Part shown: piece after piece, positions 1 to 5,309 of the stretch | How positions within the stretch are numbered: the first letter of the stretch is position 1 | How the letters are laid out: each line of letters begins with the position of its first letter | NCBI GenBank assembly: GCA_012032075.1 | Contig: JAAURU010000279.1 | Coordinates: 1-5,309 of the forward strand | DNA length: 5,309 nt | Source of the DNA: Flavobacterium sp. | GTDB taxonomy: Bacteria > Bacteroidota > Bacteroidia > Flavobacteriales > Flavobacteriaceae | Direction: 5' to 3' | The notes under the pieces: model-generated | Seen by the model: only the letters and a program-made list of their open reading frames with translations | What the model was told of the DNA's origin: nothing | Databases searched by the model: none | Made by a program: the position numbers and the translations under genes

Positions 1-18
1 TGTATGACTTTCGTCCAT
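1..18 (-). CDS. Possible 5' end of a leftward gene (perhaps holA, DNA polymerase III delta)
   Basis: On the minus strand an ATG at 16-18 is followed by five open codons reading MDESHT up to the window edge. Too little is visible to identify it by sequence. The guess of holA (delta subunit of the DNA polymerase III clamp loader) rests on context recalled from flavobacterial genomes, where holA starts with MDE and lies divergent from the HsdR N-terminal-domain gene found here at 475. Directly upstream of the ATG are seven ATT/AAT units. It could equally be a chance ATG. Confidence 0.33.
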
Positions 19-37
19 TATTATTATTATTATTATT
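17..37. repeat. Trinucleotide repeat (ATT)7
   Basis: Seven perfect ATT units. On the minus strand they read as AAT units ending at the putative ATG at 16-18, so they would occupy the ribosome-binding and spacer region of the leftward gene. A change in unit number would alter the spacing without changing any protein. Confidence 0.9.
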
Positions 38-38
38 G

Positions 39-55
39 GTTTATTGTTTATTGTT
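39..55. repeat. Left arm of inverted repeat flanking the four-helix bundle gene
   Basis: GTTTATTGTTTATTGTT is the reverse complement of AACAATAAACAATAAAC. It matches 457-473 (AACAATAAACTATAAAC) at 16 of 17 positions in inverted orientation. The arm contains the stop codon (41-43) of the four-helix bundle gene. Both arms are low-complexity AT-rich sequence built from an AAACWAT-type unit, so part of the match could be compositional. The symmetric placement around exactly one gene makes it worth noting. Confidence 0.6.
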
Positions 56-441
56 GTTGAACTTTAAACCTTTAAACTCAGAATTATTCAAATATTTCAT
101 AAAAGCACCTATTTTATTTTTTACTAGCTCAATTTTATAAGAAGTATTTTCAAATTCTTGCTTAGAAATTAGTTTTTTATCATAAGCTCTGTAAAGTTGT
201 GATTTCAATTCACCACAAGAGTCTTTCGAATAACTCAAAAATTAATGAACTCTCTATTTCCATTTCTTTCAAAACCTTCTGCTATATTATCCATAATAGA
301 TCCTGAACTTCTATCCATTTGGTCTTTCATTGAATATCTTTTACCTAAATTTGTAGTATCAAATAATATTTCAATATCAAGACAAATATCTCTAGCAATA
401 TTCCAAATCTCTAAATCCTCAAATTTTTCTATTTTTGCCAT
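41..441 (-). pseudogene. Four-helix bundle protein (S23/IVP family), split by a -1 frameshift
   Basis: The N-terminal part starts at the ATG at 439-441 and reads MAKIEKFEDLEIWNIARD, then the family hallmark DRSSGSIMDNIAEGFERNGN with the conserved NIAEGF, ending REFINF at a TGA (235-237). The rest continues in the next frame from 238 as SYSKDSCGELKSQLYRAYD, which is the family's second conserved stretch, normally joined as REFxxFLxxSxGSxxELxxQL. One T is missing from a run of five (plus-strand A run 237-241). Restoring it gives one protein of 133 residues, slightly above the usual 115-130. The family folds as an antiparallel four-helix bundle that forms oligomers. Relatives are encoded in 23S rRNA intervening sequences, and the Avd protein of diversity-generating retroelements shares the fold. 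The cellular role of stand-alone members is unknown. It lies between two inverted repeat arms and is divergent from the HsdR_N gene. The break may be a sequencing error. Confidence 0.87.
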
Positions 442-456
442 AAACTAAAAACAATT

Positions 457-473
457 AACAATAAACTATAAAC
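457..473. repeat. Right arm of inverted repeat flanking the four-helix bundle gene
   Basis: AACAATAAACTATAAAC pairs with 39-55 with a single mismatch. It lies in the 33-base gap between the divergent starts of the four-helix bundle gene (441) and the HsdR_N gene (475), and it ends one base before the latter's apparent TTG start. The neighbouring 442-455 carries more degenerate copies of the same AAAC-rich unit. Confidence 0.6.
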
Positions 474-474
474 T

Positions 475-921
475 TTGCAGAAATTACATTTCCCAACCTA
501 TTCCTTTCGGTTCAAAAATAGTGAAAATAAACCCTATATTTTCGATGAAATACGAAAAAAATTTATTGTTTTAACACCAGAAGAATGGGTTCGTCAAAAT
601 ACGATTCAATATTTATTACAGGAAAAAAAATATCCAAAATCGCATATTAATGTTGAAAAACTGGTTAAAGTAAATGATATTAAGAAAAGATATGATATTG
701 TGATTTTTAAACCAAATGGTGAAATACTTTTATTAGTGGAATGTAAAGCTCCTGAAATTAAAATTGCTCAAGAAACATTTGACCAAATTGCACAATATAA
801 TTTAGTTTTAAAAGCCGATTATTTAATGGTTACCAATGGACTAAATCATTACTTTTGCCAAATGGATTTTGAAAATGAAAAGTATTTGTTTTTAAAAGAA
901 TTACCATCATTAGCACTATAA
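475..921 (+). CDS. Stand-alone type I restriction HsdR N-terminal-domain protein (PD-(D/E)XK fold)
   Basis: This 148-residue protein consists only of the HsdR_N-type nuclease fold (HSDR_N_2-like). The fold's signatures are visible: EEWVRQ at residues 36-41, D74 in the RYDIVIF strand, E89-C90-K91 as the (D/E)xK pair after the LLLVECKAP strand, and the QxxxY motif (Q104 to Y108) shared with type I restriction subunits and RecB-like nucleases. The active-site residues look intact. There is no helicase, methylase or specificity subunit nearby, so it is not a functional type I system. Such lone copies are widespread conserved chromosomal genes in Bacteroidota with no established role. The start is odd: homologues as I recall them begin MQKL with ATG, but here the codon before QKL is TTG, right after the inverted-repeat arm. 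No ATG lies in frame upstream before low-complexity sequence. It is probably the first gene of an operon with the next two. Confidence 0.86.
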   Translation: MQKLHFPTYSFRFKNSENKPYIFDEIRKKFIVLTPEEWVRQNTIQYLLQEKKYPKSHINVEKLVKVNDIKKRYDIVIFKPNGEILLLVECKAPEIKIAQETFDQIAQYNLVLKADYLMVTNGLNHYFCQMDFENEKYLFLKELPSLAL

Positions 922-923
922 AA

Positions 924-1331
924 ATGGAGCAAAGAGATTATATAGAATCTATAATTGAACAATTAGGCAACTCACTTAAAAGGATGTTGTCTTTCTTAAT
1001 AAAAGAGAATGGTAAAAATAATGAGATAGAAACAATAACATCAATAGAAAATGATTTTCTAACCAATTTTAAAATTTCTATTGAAGAATTAGTTTTACTT
1101 TCTGATGATGATTTTAAAATTCGAGTTCTTAATTTGAAATTAAAGGAGAATCATATAGAAACCTTGTCTAAATTATTTTTTCAATTGAGTTTTCAAAATA
1201 AAAGATATACAATTGAGCAAAAATTAAAGCTAAAAGAAAAGGCTTTATTATTATTAGATATAGCAAATTTTGTATCCAATTCTTTCTCTATTGAGCGATT
1301 TAATATGAAAAATGAAATTCTAAAATCGTAA
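924..1331 (+). CDS. Small helical protein of unknown function
   Basis: This is a 135-residue soluble protein with no signal peptide or membrane segment. It is rich in Leu, Lys, Glu and Ile and predicted by eye to be almost entirely alpha-helical. The N-terminus (MEQRDYIESIIEQLGNSLKR) faintly recalls the opening of DUF6483-type proteins (DYxxxxIEQL), but I would not assign the family on that basis. Its start lies two bases after the HsdR_N stop, and its TAA shares one base with the ATG of the glycosyltransferase (TAATG at 1329-1333). This indicates translational coupling within one operon. No catalytic motif is visible. Base and codon use match the neighbours, and the frame is uninterrupted, making this and the HsdR_N gene the only main genes in the window without a visible indel. 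Confidence 0.78.
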   Translation: MEQRDYIESIIEQLGNSLKRMLSFLIKENGKNNEIETITSIENDFLTNFKISIEELVLLSDDDFKIRVLNLKLKENHIETLSKLFFQLSFQNKRYTIEQKLKLKEKALLLLDIANFVSNSFSIERFNMKNEILKS

Positions 1332-2328
1332 TGAAAAAAATAGCAGTAGTTATATTAAATTGGAATGGAGTTACGCTTTTAAGGCAATTTTTACCTTCGG
1401 TTATTCAATTTTCTCAAGAAGCCAATATTTATGTTATTGATAATGCTTCAACTGATGCATCAGTTTCTGTTTTAAAAAAAGAATTTCCATCAGTCCAAAT
1501 AGTTGAAAACGATGGTAATTATGGTTTTGCCAAAGGTTATAATGAAGGTTTGAAAACTATAACTGAACCTTATCTTGCCTTAGTAAATAGTGACATTGAA
1601 ATAACTCAAAATTGGTTACAACCTATACTAAATATATTGGAAAAAGAACCTAAAACAGCCATTATTCAACCTAAAATATTAGATTTCAAAAAGAAAACTC
1701 ATTTTGAATATGCTGGAGCTGGTGGTGGTTACATTGATAAGTTTGGTTATCCTTTTTGTCGTGGAAGAATTTTTGATACTATTGAAGAAGATAATGGACA
1801 ATACAATGATATAGTTGAATTGTTTTGGGCATCAGGAGCTTGTTTTTTTATTAGAAACGAAGTATATAAAAGTTTAGATGGTTTTGATGAAGATTTTTTT
1901 GCCCATCAAGAAGAGATTGATTTATGCTGGAGAGCTTTAAATCTTAACATCGAAATAAAATATTGTGGTTTATCAACTGTTTATCATTTAGGAGGTGCAA
2001 CTTTAAATACTTCAAATCCTAAAAAGACATTTTTAAACTTTAGGAATTCATTATTTATGTTGGTAAAAAATGTACCTACTAAGAGTTTAATTTTAGTTAT
2101 TTTCTTTCGATTGATTTTAGACGGAGTTGCTGCATTTAAATTTTTTAATTAGTGGAAAATTTAAGTCATTTTTTTGCTGTTTTTAAAGCCCATTTATATT
2201 TTTATTGGTATTTGCCTAAATTTTATAAAAAAAGAAAAAAACATTGCCTAAAAAAATATTGCAAAACCTATTCAATTATTTATCAATACTATATTTTAAG
2301 AAAGAAATACTTTACAACAATATTTTAA
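1331..2328 (+). CDS. Family 2 glycosyltransferase (rhamnosyltransferase-like), C-terminus frameshifted
   Basis: This is a GT-A-fold inverting glycosyltransferase that moves a sugar from a nucleotide-sugar to a surface glycan. The sugar and acceptor cannot be told from sequence. Visible motifs are VVILNWNG (residues 6-13), the nucleotide-binding D37-N-A-S-T-D42, NYGFAKGYNEG (63-73), the metal-binding DxD equivalent N86-S-D-I-E90, WASGACFFIR (166-175) and the catalytic-loop EEIDLCWRA (194-202) after FDEDFFAHQ. The literal frame stops at a TAG at 2150-2152 (273 residues), ending FKFFN. Family sequence continues in other frames: ISGKF from 2148, then FFAVFKAHLYFYWYLPKF and a basic tail to a TAA at 2326-2328. 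Two one-base insertions explain this, one at 2147-2148 and one between 2163 and 2175. Repair gives 331 residues, the usual size for these enzymes. It is the third gene of a tight operon (1-base overlap). The lost tail is a short amphipathic, membrane-proximal segment, so the truncated form might retain the catalytic domain. Confidence 0.94.
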
Positions 2329-2363
2329 CATTAATTAACTATATTTTAGAATTTGGTGTATTT

Positions 2364-2392
2364 TTTGCTAAAAATTAAAAGAACTATATTTG
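2364..2392 (+). promoter_or_regulatory. Bacteroidota-type promoter for the OmpA gene
   Basis: The -33 element TTTG (2364-2367) and a perfect -7 element TATATTTG (2385-2392, consensus TAnnTTTG) are separated by 17 bases. This fits the flavobacterial major sigma factor consensus (TTG, 17-23 bases, TAnnTTTG). Transcription should begin around 2397-2400, giving a leader of about 20 bases before the ATG at 2419. Confidence 0.8.
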
Positions 2393-2418
2393 TGTAATAT
2401 TTAAAATATAAAAAAAAC

Positions 2419-3258
2419 ATGAAAAAATCGTATTGTCTTTGTTAGCTGTGTCGTTGATGCTAACATCATGTGTTTCAAAGAAAAAGTTTACTGAGCTTGA
2501 AGCCAAACAAAAAGAAACTCAAGATTTGTTAAATTCGGCTACTGTAAAATTAAATGCTTGTTTAACTGAAAAGTCTTCTATTGCTGAACAATTAGAATAT
2601 TTAAAGAAAAACAATGCTGATTTAATTAACAGCACTAAAGAGATGACTGTTTTGACTACAAAAGGTGCTCAAAATCTTGAGAAATCTTTAGAAAGTTTAA
2701 AAGAGAAAGATTTAAAAATTTCTCGTTTACAAGATGCCTTGTCTAAAAAAGATAGTGTAACATTAGCATTAGTTACTAGTTTGAAAAAAGAAGTAGGTTT
2801 AAATGATCCAGATATTAATGTAAATGTAGAAAAAGGAGTTGTATTTATTTCTATTGCTGATAATTTATTGTTTAAATCTGGAAGTTATGAAGTAAGTGAT
2901 GGTGCTAAAAATGTTTTAGCTAAAGTTGCTAAAGTTGTAAACAGCAAACCAGATTTTGAATGCATGGTTGAAGGTCATACTGATAATGTACCTATTAAAA
3001 ATTCAGTTTTACTTGATAACTGGGATTTATCGGTTAAAAGATCTACTTCAATAGTAAGGGTTTTACAAAACGAATTAGGTGTTGATCCTAAGCAACTTAT
3101 TCCTGCTGGAAGAAGTTTTTATATCCCTTTAGTTGAAAATGACACACCAGCAAACCGTTCTAAAAACAGAAGAACTAAAAATTATCATTTTACCAAAAAT
3201 TGATCAATTTTATGCTATGATTGAAAAAGAAATGAAAACGTTAAGTGAAGGTAAGTAA
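2419..3258 (+). CDS. OmpA-family outer-membrane lipoprotein, indels at both ends
   Basis: This is a lipid-anchored envelope protein with a C-terminal peptidoglycan-binding OmpA domain. The literal reading frame runs only from a TTG at 2433 to a TGA at 3201-3203 (256 residues). The ATG at 2419 is followed by six A's. Adding a seventh gives MKKIVLSLLAVSLMLTSC, a textbook lipoprotein signal with lipobox LTSC and lipidated Cys18. Near the end, a run of five A's (3177-3181) has one base too many. Removing it replaces NYHFTKN with IIILPKIDQFYAMIEKEM and ends at the TAA at 3256-3258, matching the usual RTKIIILPKIDQFY ending of flavobacterial homologues. The repaired protein has 279 residues: signal, a Lys/Glu-rich coiled-coil stalk (about 20-120), then the OmpA domain with VEGHTDNVPI, NWDLSVKRS and ANRSKNRRT, which hold the Asp and Arg that bind diaminopimelate. 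It has its own promoter and terminator. Confidence 0.94.
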
Positions 3259-3284
3259 ATTTTAAATTCAATTTTATATACAAC

Positions 3285-3322
3285 AAAAATAGCCATTAGA
3301 TTTACTTAGTGGCTATTTTTTT
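3285..3322 (+). terminator. Rho-independent terminator after the OmpA gene
   Basis: AAAAATAGCCA (3285-3295) pairs perfectly with TGGCTATTTTT (3310-3320), 11 bp with a 14-base loop, followed by a T run to 3322. It lies 27 bases after the repaired OmpA stop at 3258. The A-rich 5' side means it could also work from the other strand, but no leftward gene needs it. Confidence 0.88.
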
Positions 3323-3430
3323 ATTTTGGCATGGAAATTGTTTTATATTCAATAATTGATATAAATTATATTTCATAAATATTAAAAAATTTATATTTTT
3401 AAATTTATTTACATTTCAATTAAATTTTAT

Positions 3431-3438
3431 TATTTTTG
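3431..3438 (+). promoter_or_regulatory. -7 promoter element for the chalcone-isomerase-like gene
   Basis: TATTTTTG is a perfect match to TAnnTTTG, 31 bases before the ATG at 3470. At the expected distance there is no TTG, only TTTA-type sequence near 3407-3411, so the -33 box is weak. The whole 3323-3430 interval is extremely AT-rich and I see no gene in it. Confidence 0.6.
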
Positions 3439-3469
3439 TTTTACCCAAATTATTAACTTATTCACGTTT

Positions 3470-4044
3470 ATGAAAAAAATTATTTTATTACTAGCTTTTC
3501 TTGTAAGTTTCTCAACATTTTCTCAAGATGATTTAGATGTTGATGGAATCAAGATAAAAAAAACTATTAAAGTTAGAGATACTGGTGGAAAAACCAAATT
3601 GTATCTAAATGGTTATGGAATTAGAGATAAAATGTGGATTAACTTATATGTTCAAGCATTATATCTTACTAAAAAAACGAATAATCCTGATGAAATCTTA
3701 GATTCTGATGAAACTATTGCTACACGTTTGTATGTAACTTCATCATTGGTAACTAGAGAAAAACTAATTAAAGCTATTGAAGAAGGTGTTGAAAAATCTT
3801 ATAAAGGAGATATTAGTTTAATTAGAGAACGATTAAATAAATTTATGTCTTTTTTGAATCCGTTACCGAAAAAGGATATGTAGAGTTTGTTTATTCTAAA
3901 GAAGATTTGAAGACTTATGTGTTTATTAATGATAAATTAACAGGTGAAATTGATGGTTTAGATTTTAGAAGAGCTCTTTTCGGAATCTGGCTAGAAGAGA
4001 AAGCTGTTGATAGAACTTTAAAGAAAAGATTATTAGGTTTATAA
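3470..4044 (+). CDS. Secreted chalcone-isomerase-like protein, frameshifted in the last third
   Basis: The signal peptide MKKIILLLAFLVSFSTFSQ (cleavage near residue 18-19) is followed by the bacterial chalcone-isomerase-like fold (Chalcone_3 type): VDGIKIKKTIKV, then LYLNGYGIRDKMWINLYVQALYL, the most conserved block of the family. The literal frame ends at a TAG at 3881-3883 (137 residues). The T run 3850-3855 has six T's where seven are needed. With the extra T the protein reads FFESVTEKGYVEFVYSKEDL, then KLTGEIDGLDFRRALFGIWL and ends RLLGL at the TAA at 4042-4044, giving 191 residues, the normal family length. EGLDFxxALFGIWL is the family's C-terminal signature. Bacterial members generally lack the catalytic residues of plant chalcone isomerases; they are periplasmic or secreted proteins of unknown ligand, possibly lipid or fatty-acid binding, so enzyme activity should not be assumed. 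It is monocistronic and convergent with the next gene. Confidence 0.92.
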
Positions 4045-4058
4045 TCTGTTTTAAATTT

Positions 4059-4132
4059 AAAAAAACTTTCCAAATTACGCTTCCTATAAATTTTAAAGTT
4101 TATAATTAGCGTTGTAATTTGGAAGTTTTTTT
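4059..4132. terminator. Long two-way terminator between convergent genes
   Basis: The arm 4059-4078 (AAAAAAACTTTCCAAATTAC) pairs with 4114-4132 (GTAATTTGGAAGTTTTTTT) over 19 base pairs with one bulged T at 4067-4069. An inner hairpin, TATAAA (4085-4090) with TTTATA (4099-4104), stacks inside. Both strands end in a T run, so it serves the rightward gene ending at 4044 and the leftward gene ending at 4173. The single bulged T sits in a T run and may be another one-base error. Confidence 0.88.
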
Positions 4133-4172
4133 ATTTATTGTCGTTTTGTAACTAATTATAAAATAGTCAGGA

Positions 4173-5113
4173 TTACTCTTTTATAAACTTAGTATTTGCA
4201 CTACCCTTTCAGTATTTACTTTTACAAAGTAATTCCCTTTAGTTAAACTAGAAACATCAATTGAAGTAGTTGTATTTGGTACAACCATAACTACTTGACC
4301 TAACATATTATAAATCTCAACAGATTGAATTTCTAATTTCTCTTTTGAATTAAAATTTAAAACCTCTTTCACTGGATTTGGATATAAAGTAACAAAATCT
4401 TTTTCAAAAGTATTTGTACTTAAAGTACCTGTTGGTGTAAAACGATATACTGTATTAGGAGCTGGAGTTCCATTTATAAAAGTTATCATATTGGCAGTTG
4501 CAATATTAGGATTAGATGTACTACCAGATAATAAATGAGTATTTGATAAATCATCTGTATTATAATCCACTGATGTAATTCCAATTATTCCACCAGATTC
4601 ACCGCCATAAAACATAAAACTATCAGTAATTGAGCTTTGTCCGTATCGATATTCAATTACGTTTGTTGTTTCATACAACCAAATTTGGAAATTAACAAAC
4701 ATAGATAAACTCATATCATAATAACTTCCACAATTTTTGTATTCAATTTTTGCAATTCTATTACCTACTGTTCCATCAATTTTATAACTTATTGGAGATT
4801 GTGAAGCACCAGAATTTAAACCTCTATCTGCAAAATCAGTACCATAAGGAGTAATAATTTGTTTAATATCTGAAGTTGTATTATTATAAATATAACTATC
4901 ATAAATAATTAAACTATTTGTAGAAACACCGTTTACATTTATTGCATAAGGCAAAGTAATAAGAAATTCATCCTCATCCCAAACCACCCCATTGTTTATT
5001 GATGTTGTTCCTACTAAATCAGCATAAGTCTCAGTAGTTGTTGTAAAAGTGTAGTTTTGAGCGTATATGAAAGACCCAAAAACTAAAAAGCTTAGAAGTA
5101 ATTTTTTTTTCAT
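4173..5113 (-). CDS. T9SS type A sorting-domain cargo protein, C-terminus frameshifted
   Basis: The signal peptide MKKKLLLSFLVFGSFIYAQ (cleavage after residue 18) is followed by about 215 residues of Thr/Ser/Asn-rich, beta-type sequence that I cannot assign (roughly 20-235; stretches such as QIWLYETTNVIEYRYG recall beta-sandwich modules). The C-terminal T9SS type A sorting domain starts at about 236: FVTLYPNPVKEVLNF, VEIYNMLGQVV, then IDVSSLTKGNYFVKVNTE. The literal frame then reads RVVQILSL to a TAA (4181-4183), 310 residues. One base is missing within 4204-4209 (plus strand CCCTTT). Adding an A gives the classic tail KGSANTKFIKE ending at the TAA at 4173-4175, 313 residues. The protein should cross the inner membrane by Sec and the outer membrane by T9SS, where this domain is the recognition signal. 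The start is supported by the signal peptide. Confidence 0.94.
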
Positions 5114-5165
5114 GTTGTTGTTGTTTTTAAAAGATTTTTTACATTAATTTTATGACTTGTTTAAG

Positions 5166-5173
5166 TAAAGATA
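5166..5173 (-). promoter_or_regulatory. Possible -7 element for the T9SS cargo gene
   Basis: On the minus strand TATCTTTA differs from TAnnTTTG only in the last base. It lies about 52 bases before the ATG. No clear TTG is found 17-23 bases further upstream, so this is weak. The leader just before the ATG consists of CAA units (plus strand TTG repeats at 5115-5123). Confidence 0.35.
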
Positions 5174-5219
5174 CATAAACTCTTAATTAGTTGCGTAATA
5201 ATGATATTTTTGTTAAACA

Positions 5220-5253
5220 AAAAAACTCGTTTAGGATGCTAAACGAGTTTTTT
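5220..5253. terminator. Strong two-way terminator hairpin
   Basis: AAAAAACTCGTTTAG (5220-5234) pairs perfectly with CTAAACGAGTTTTTT (5239-5253), 15 bp with a four-base GATG loop. The A run before and the T run after make it usable from either strand. It lies upstream of the T9SS cargo gene, so it most likely ends a leftward gene entering from the right edge and insulates the T9SS gene. Confidence 0.92.
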
Positions 5254-5264
5254 ATACAGTTTTA

Positions 5265-5309
5265 TCATACTGACCCTGTTGAAGTATCTTCTAAAAAACA
5301 AATATTATT
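5265..5309 (-). CDS. Possible 3' end of a leftward gene entering from the right
   Basis: On the minus strand one frame is open from the window edge and reads NNICFLEDTSTGSV to a TGA at 5265-5267, 12 bases before the 15-bp terminator hairpin. The position of the hairpin makes a gene end here likely. Fourteen residues are not enough to name it. The other two minus frames close sooner (TAA or TAG within about 20 bases). Confidence 0.4.
   Translation of the reverse strand, partial: NNICFLEDTSTGSV

Noticed and set aside
17..80. CRISPR or other spaced repeat array
   Set aside because: The repeats are contiguous ATT units and short AAAC-rich motifs without unique spacers.
245..448. A rightward open frame of 67 codons across the four-helix bundle gene
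   Set aside because: It is the antisense shadow of the four-helix bundle coding sequence, whose conserved NIAEGF motif reads on the minus strand.
38..473. A classic insertion sequence
   Set aside because: There is no transposase and no clear target-site duplication; the inverted arms are short and of low complexity.
475..921. A type I restriction-modification system
   Set aside because: Only the HsdR N-terminal fold is present; there is no helicase, methylase or specificity gene in the window, and lone copies are normal chromosomal genes in Bacteroidota.
2153..2384. A long non-coding or regulatory RNA region between the glycosyltransferase and OmpA
   Set aside because: Positions 2148-2328 read as the frameshifted end of the glycosyltransferase; only about 35 bases remain before the promoter.
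3323..3430. A hidden small gene in the AT-rich gap before the chalcone-isomerase-like gene
   Set aside because: All frames are broken by frequent stops and no start with a plausible peptide is present; it looks like ordinary AT-rich promoter-upstream DNA.
3845..3890. Programmed ribosomal frameshifting at the T run of the chalcone-isomerase-like gene
   Set aside because: The same kind of one-base shift occurs in four other unrelated genes here, in both directions, with no slippery heptamer plus pseudoknot arrangement seen; sequencing or assembly error is simpler.

Overview
The window looks like chromosome of a Flavobacterium-like member of the Flavobacteriaceae (Bacteroidota). The evidence is very low GC, perfect TAnnTTTG promoter boxes, a protein with a type IX secretion (T9SS) type A sorting domain, and several families typical of that group: a stand-alone HsdR N-terminal domain protein, an OmpA lipoprotein, a chalcone-isomerase-like secreted protein and a four-helix bundle protein.

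Layout. Positions 1-18 hold what may be the first six codons of a leftward gene, possibly holA. Positions 38-473 form a compact unit with a leftward four-helix bundle (S23/IVP family) gene inside a 17-bp inverted repeat. A rightward cluster follows: HsdR_N-type nuclease-fold protein (475-921), a small helical protein of unknown function (924-1331) and a family 2 glycosyltransferase (1331-2328). The three are packed with a 2-base gap and a 1-base overlap, so they are probably one operon. An OmpA-family lipoprotein (2419-3258) has its own clear promoter and a terminator. A secreted chalcone-isomerase-like protein (3470-4044) has its own -7 box and converges on a leftward T9SS cargo protein (4173-5113), with a long two-way terminator between them. 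A 15-bp terminator hairpin near the right edge closes off the T9SS gene's upstream side and possibly the end of another leftward gene.

The most striking property is that five of the seven main genes are broken by one-base insertions or deletions, mostly in A or T runs: the four-helix bundle gene, the glycosyltransferase (twice), OmpA (at both ends), the chalcone-isomerase-like gene and the T9SS cargo gene. In each case the missing part of the protein reads on, with recognisable family sequence, in the neighbouring frame. This pattern fits an indel-prone read or assembly much better than seven independent pseudogene events. I therefore give repaired gene spans and state where the literal reading frame ends.

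Functionally this is mostly an ordinary cell-envelope and housekeeping stretch. The glycosyltransferase, OmpA lipoprotein and T9SS cargo concern the cell surface. The HsdR_N protein is a lone domain without methylase, specificity or helicase partners, so it is not a restriction system. I do not see a convincing new defence or mobile system. The best candidate for something less described is the four-helix bundle unit with inverted ends, apparently sitting in the shared upstream region of two divergent genes.
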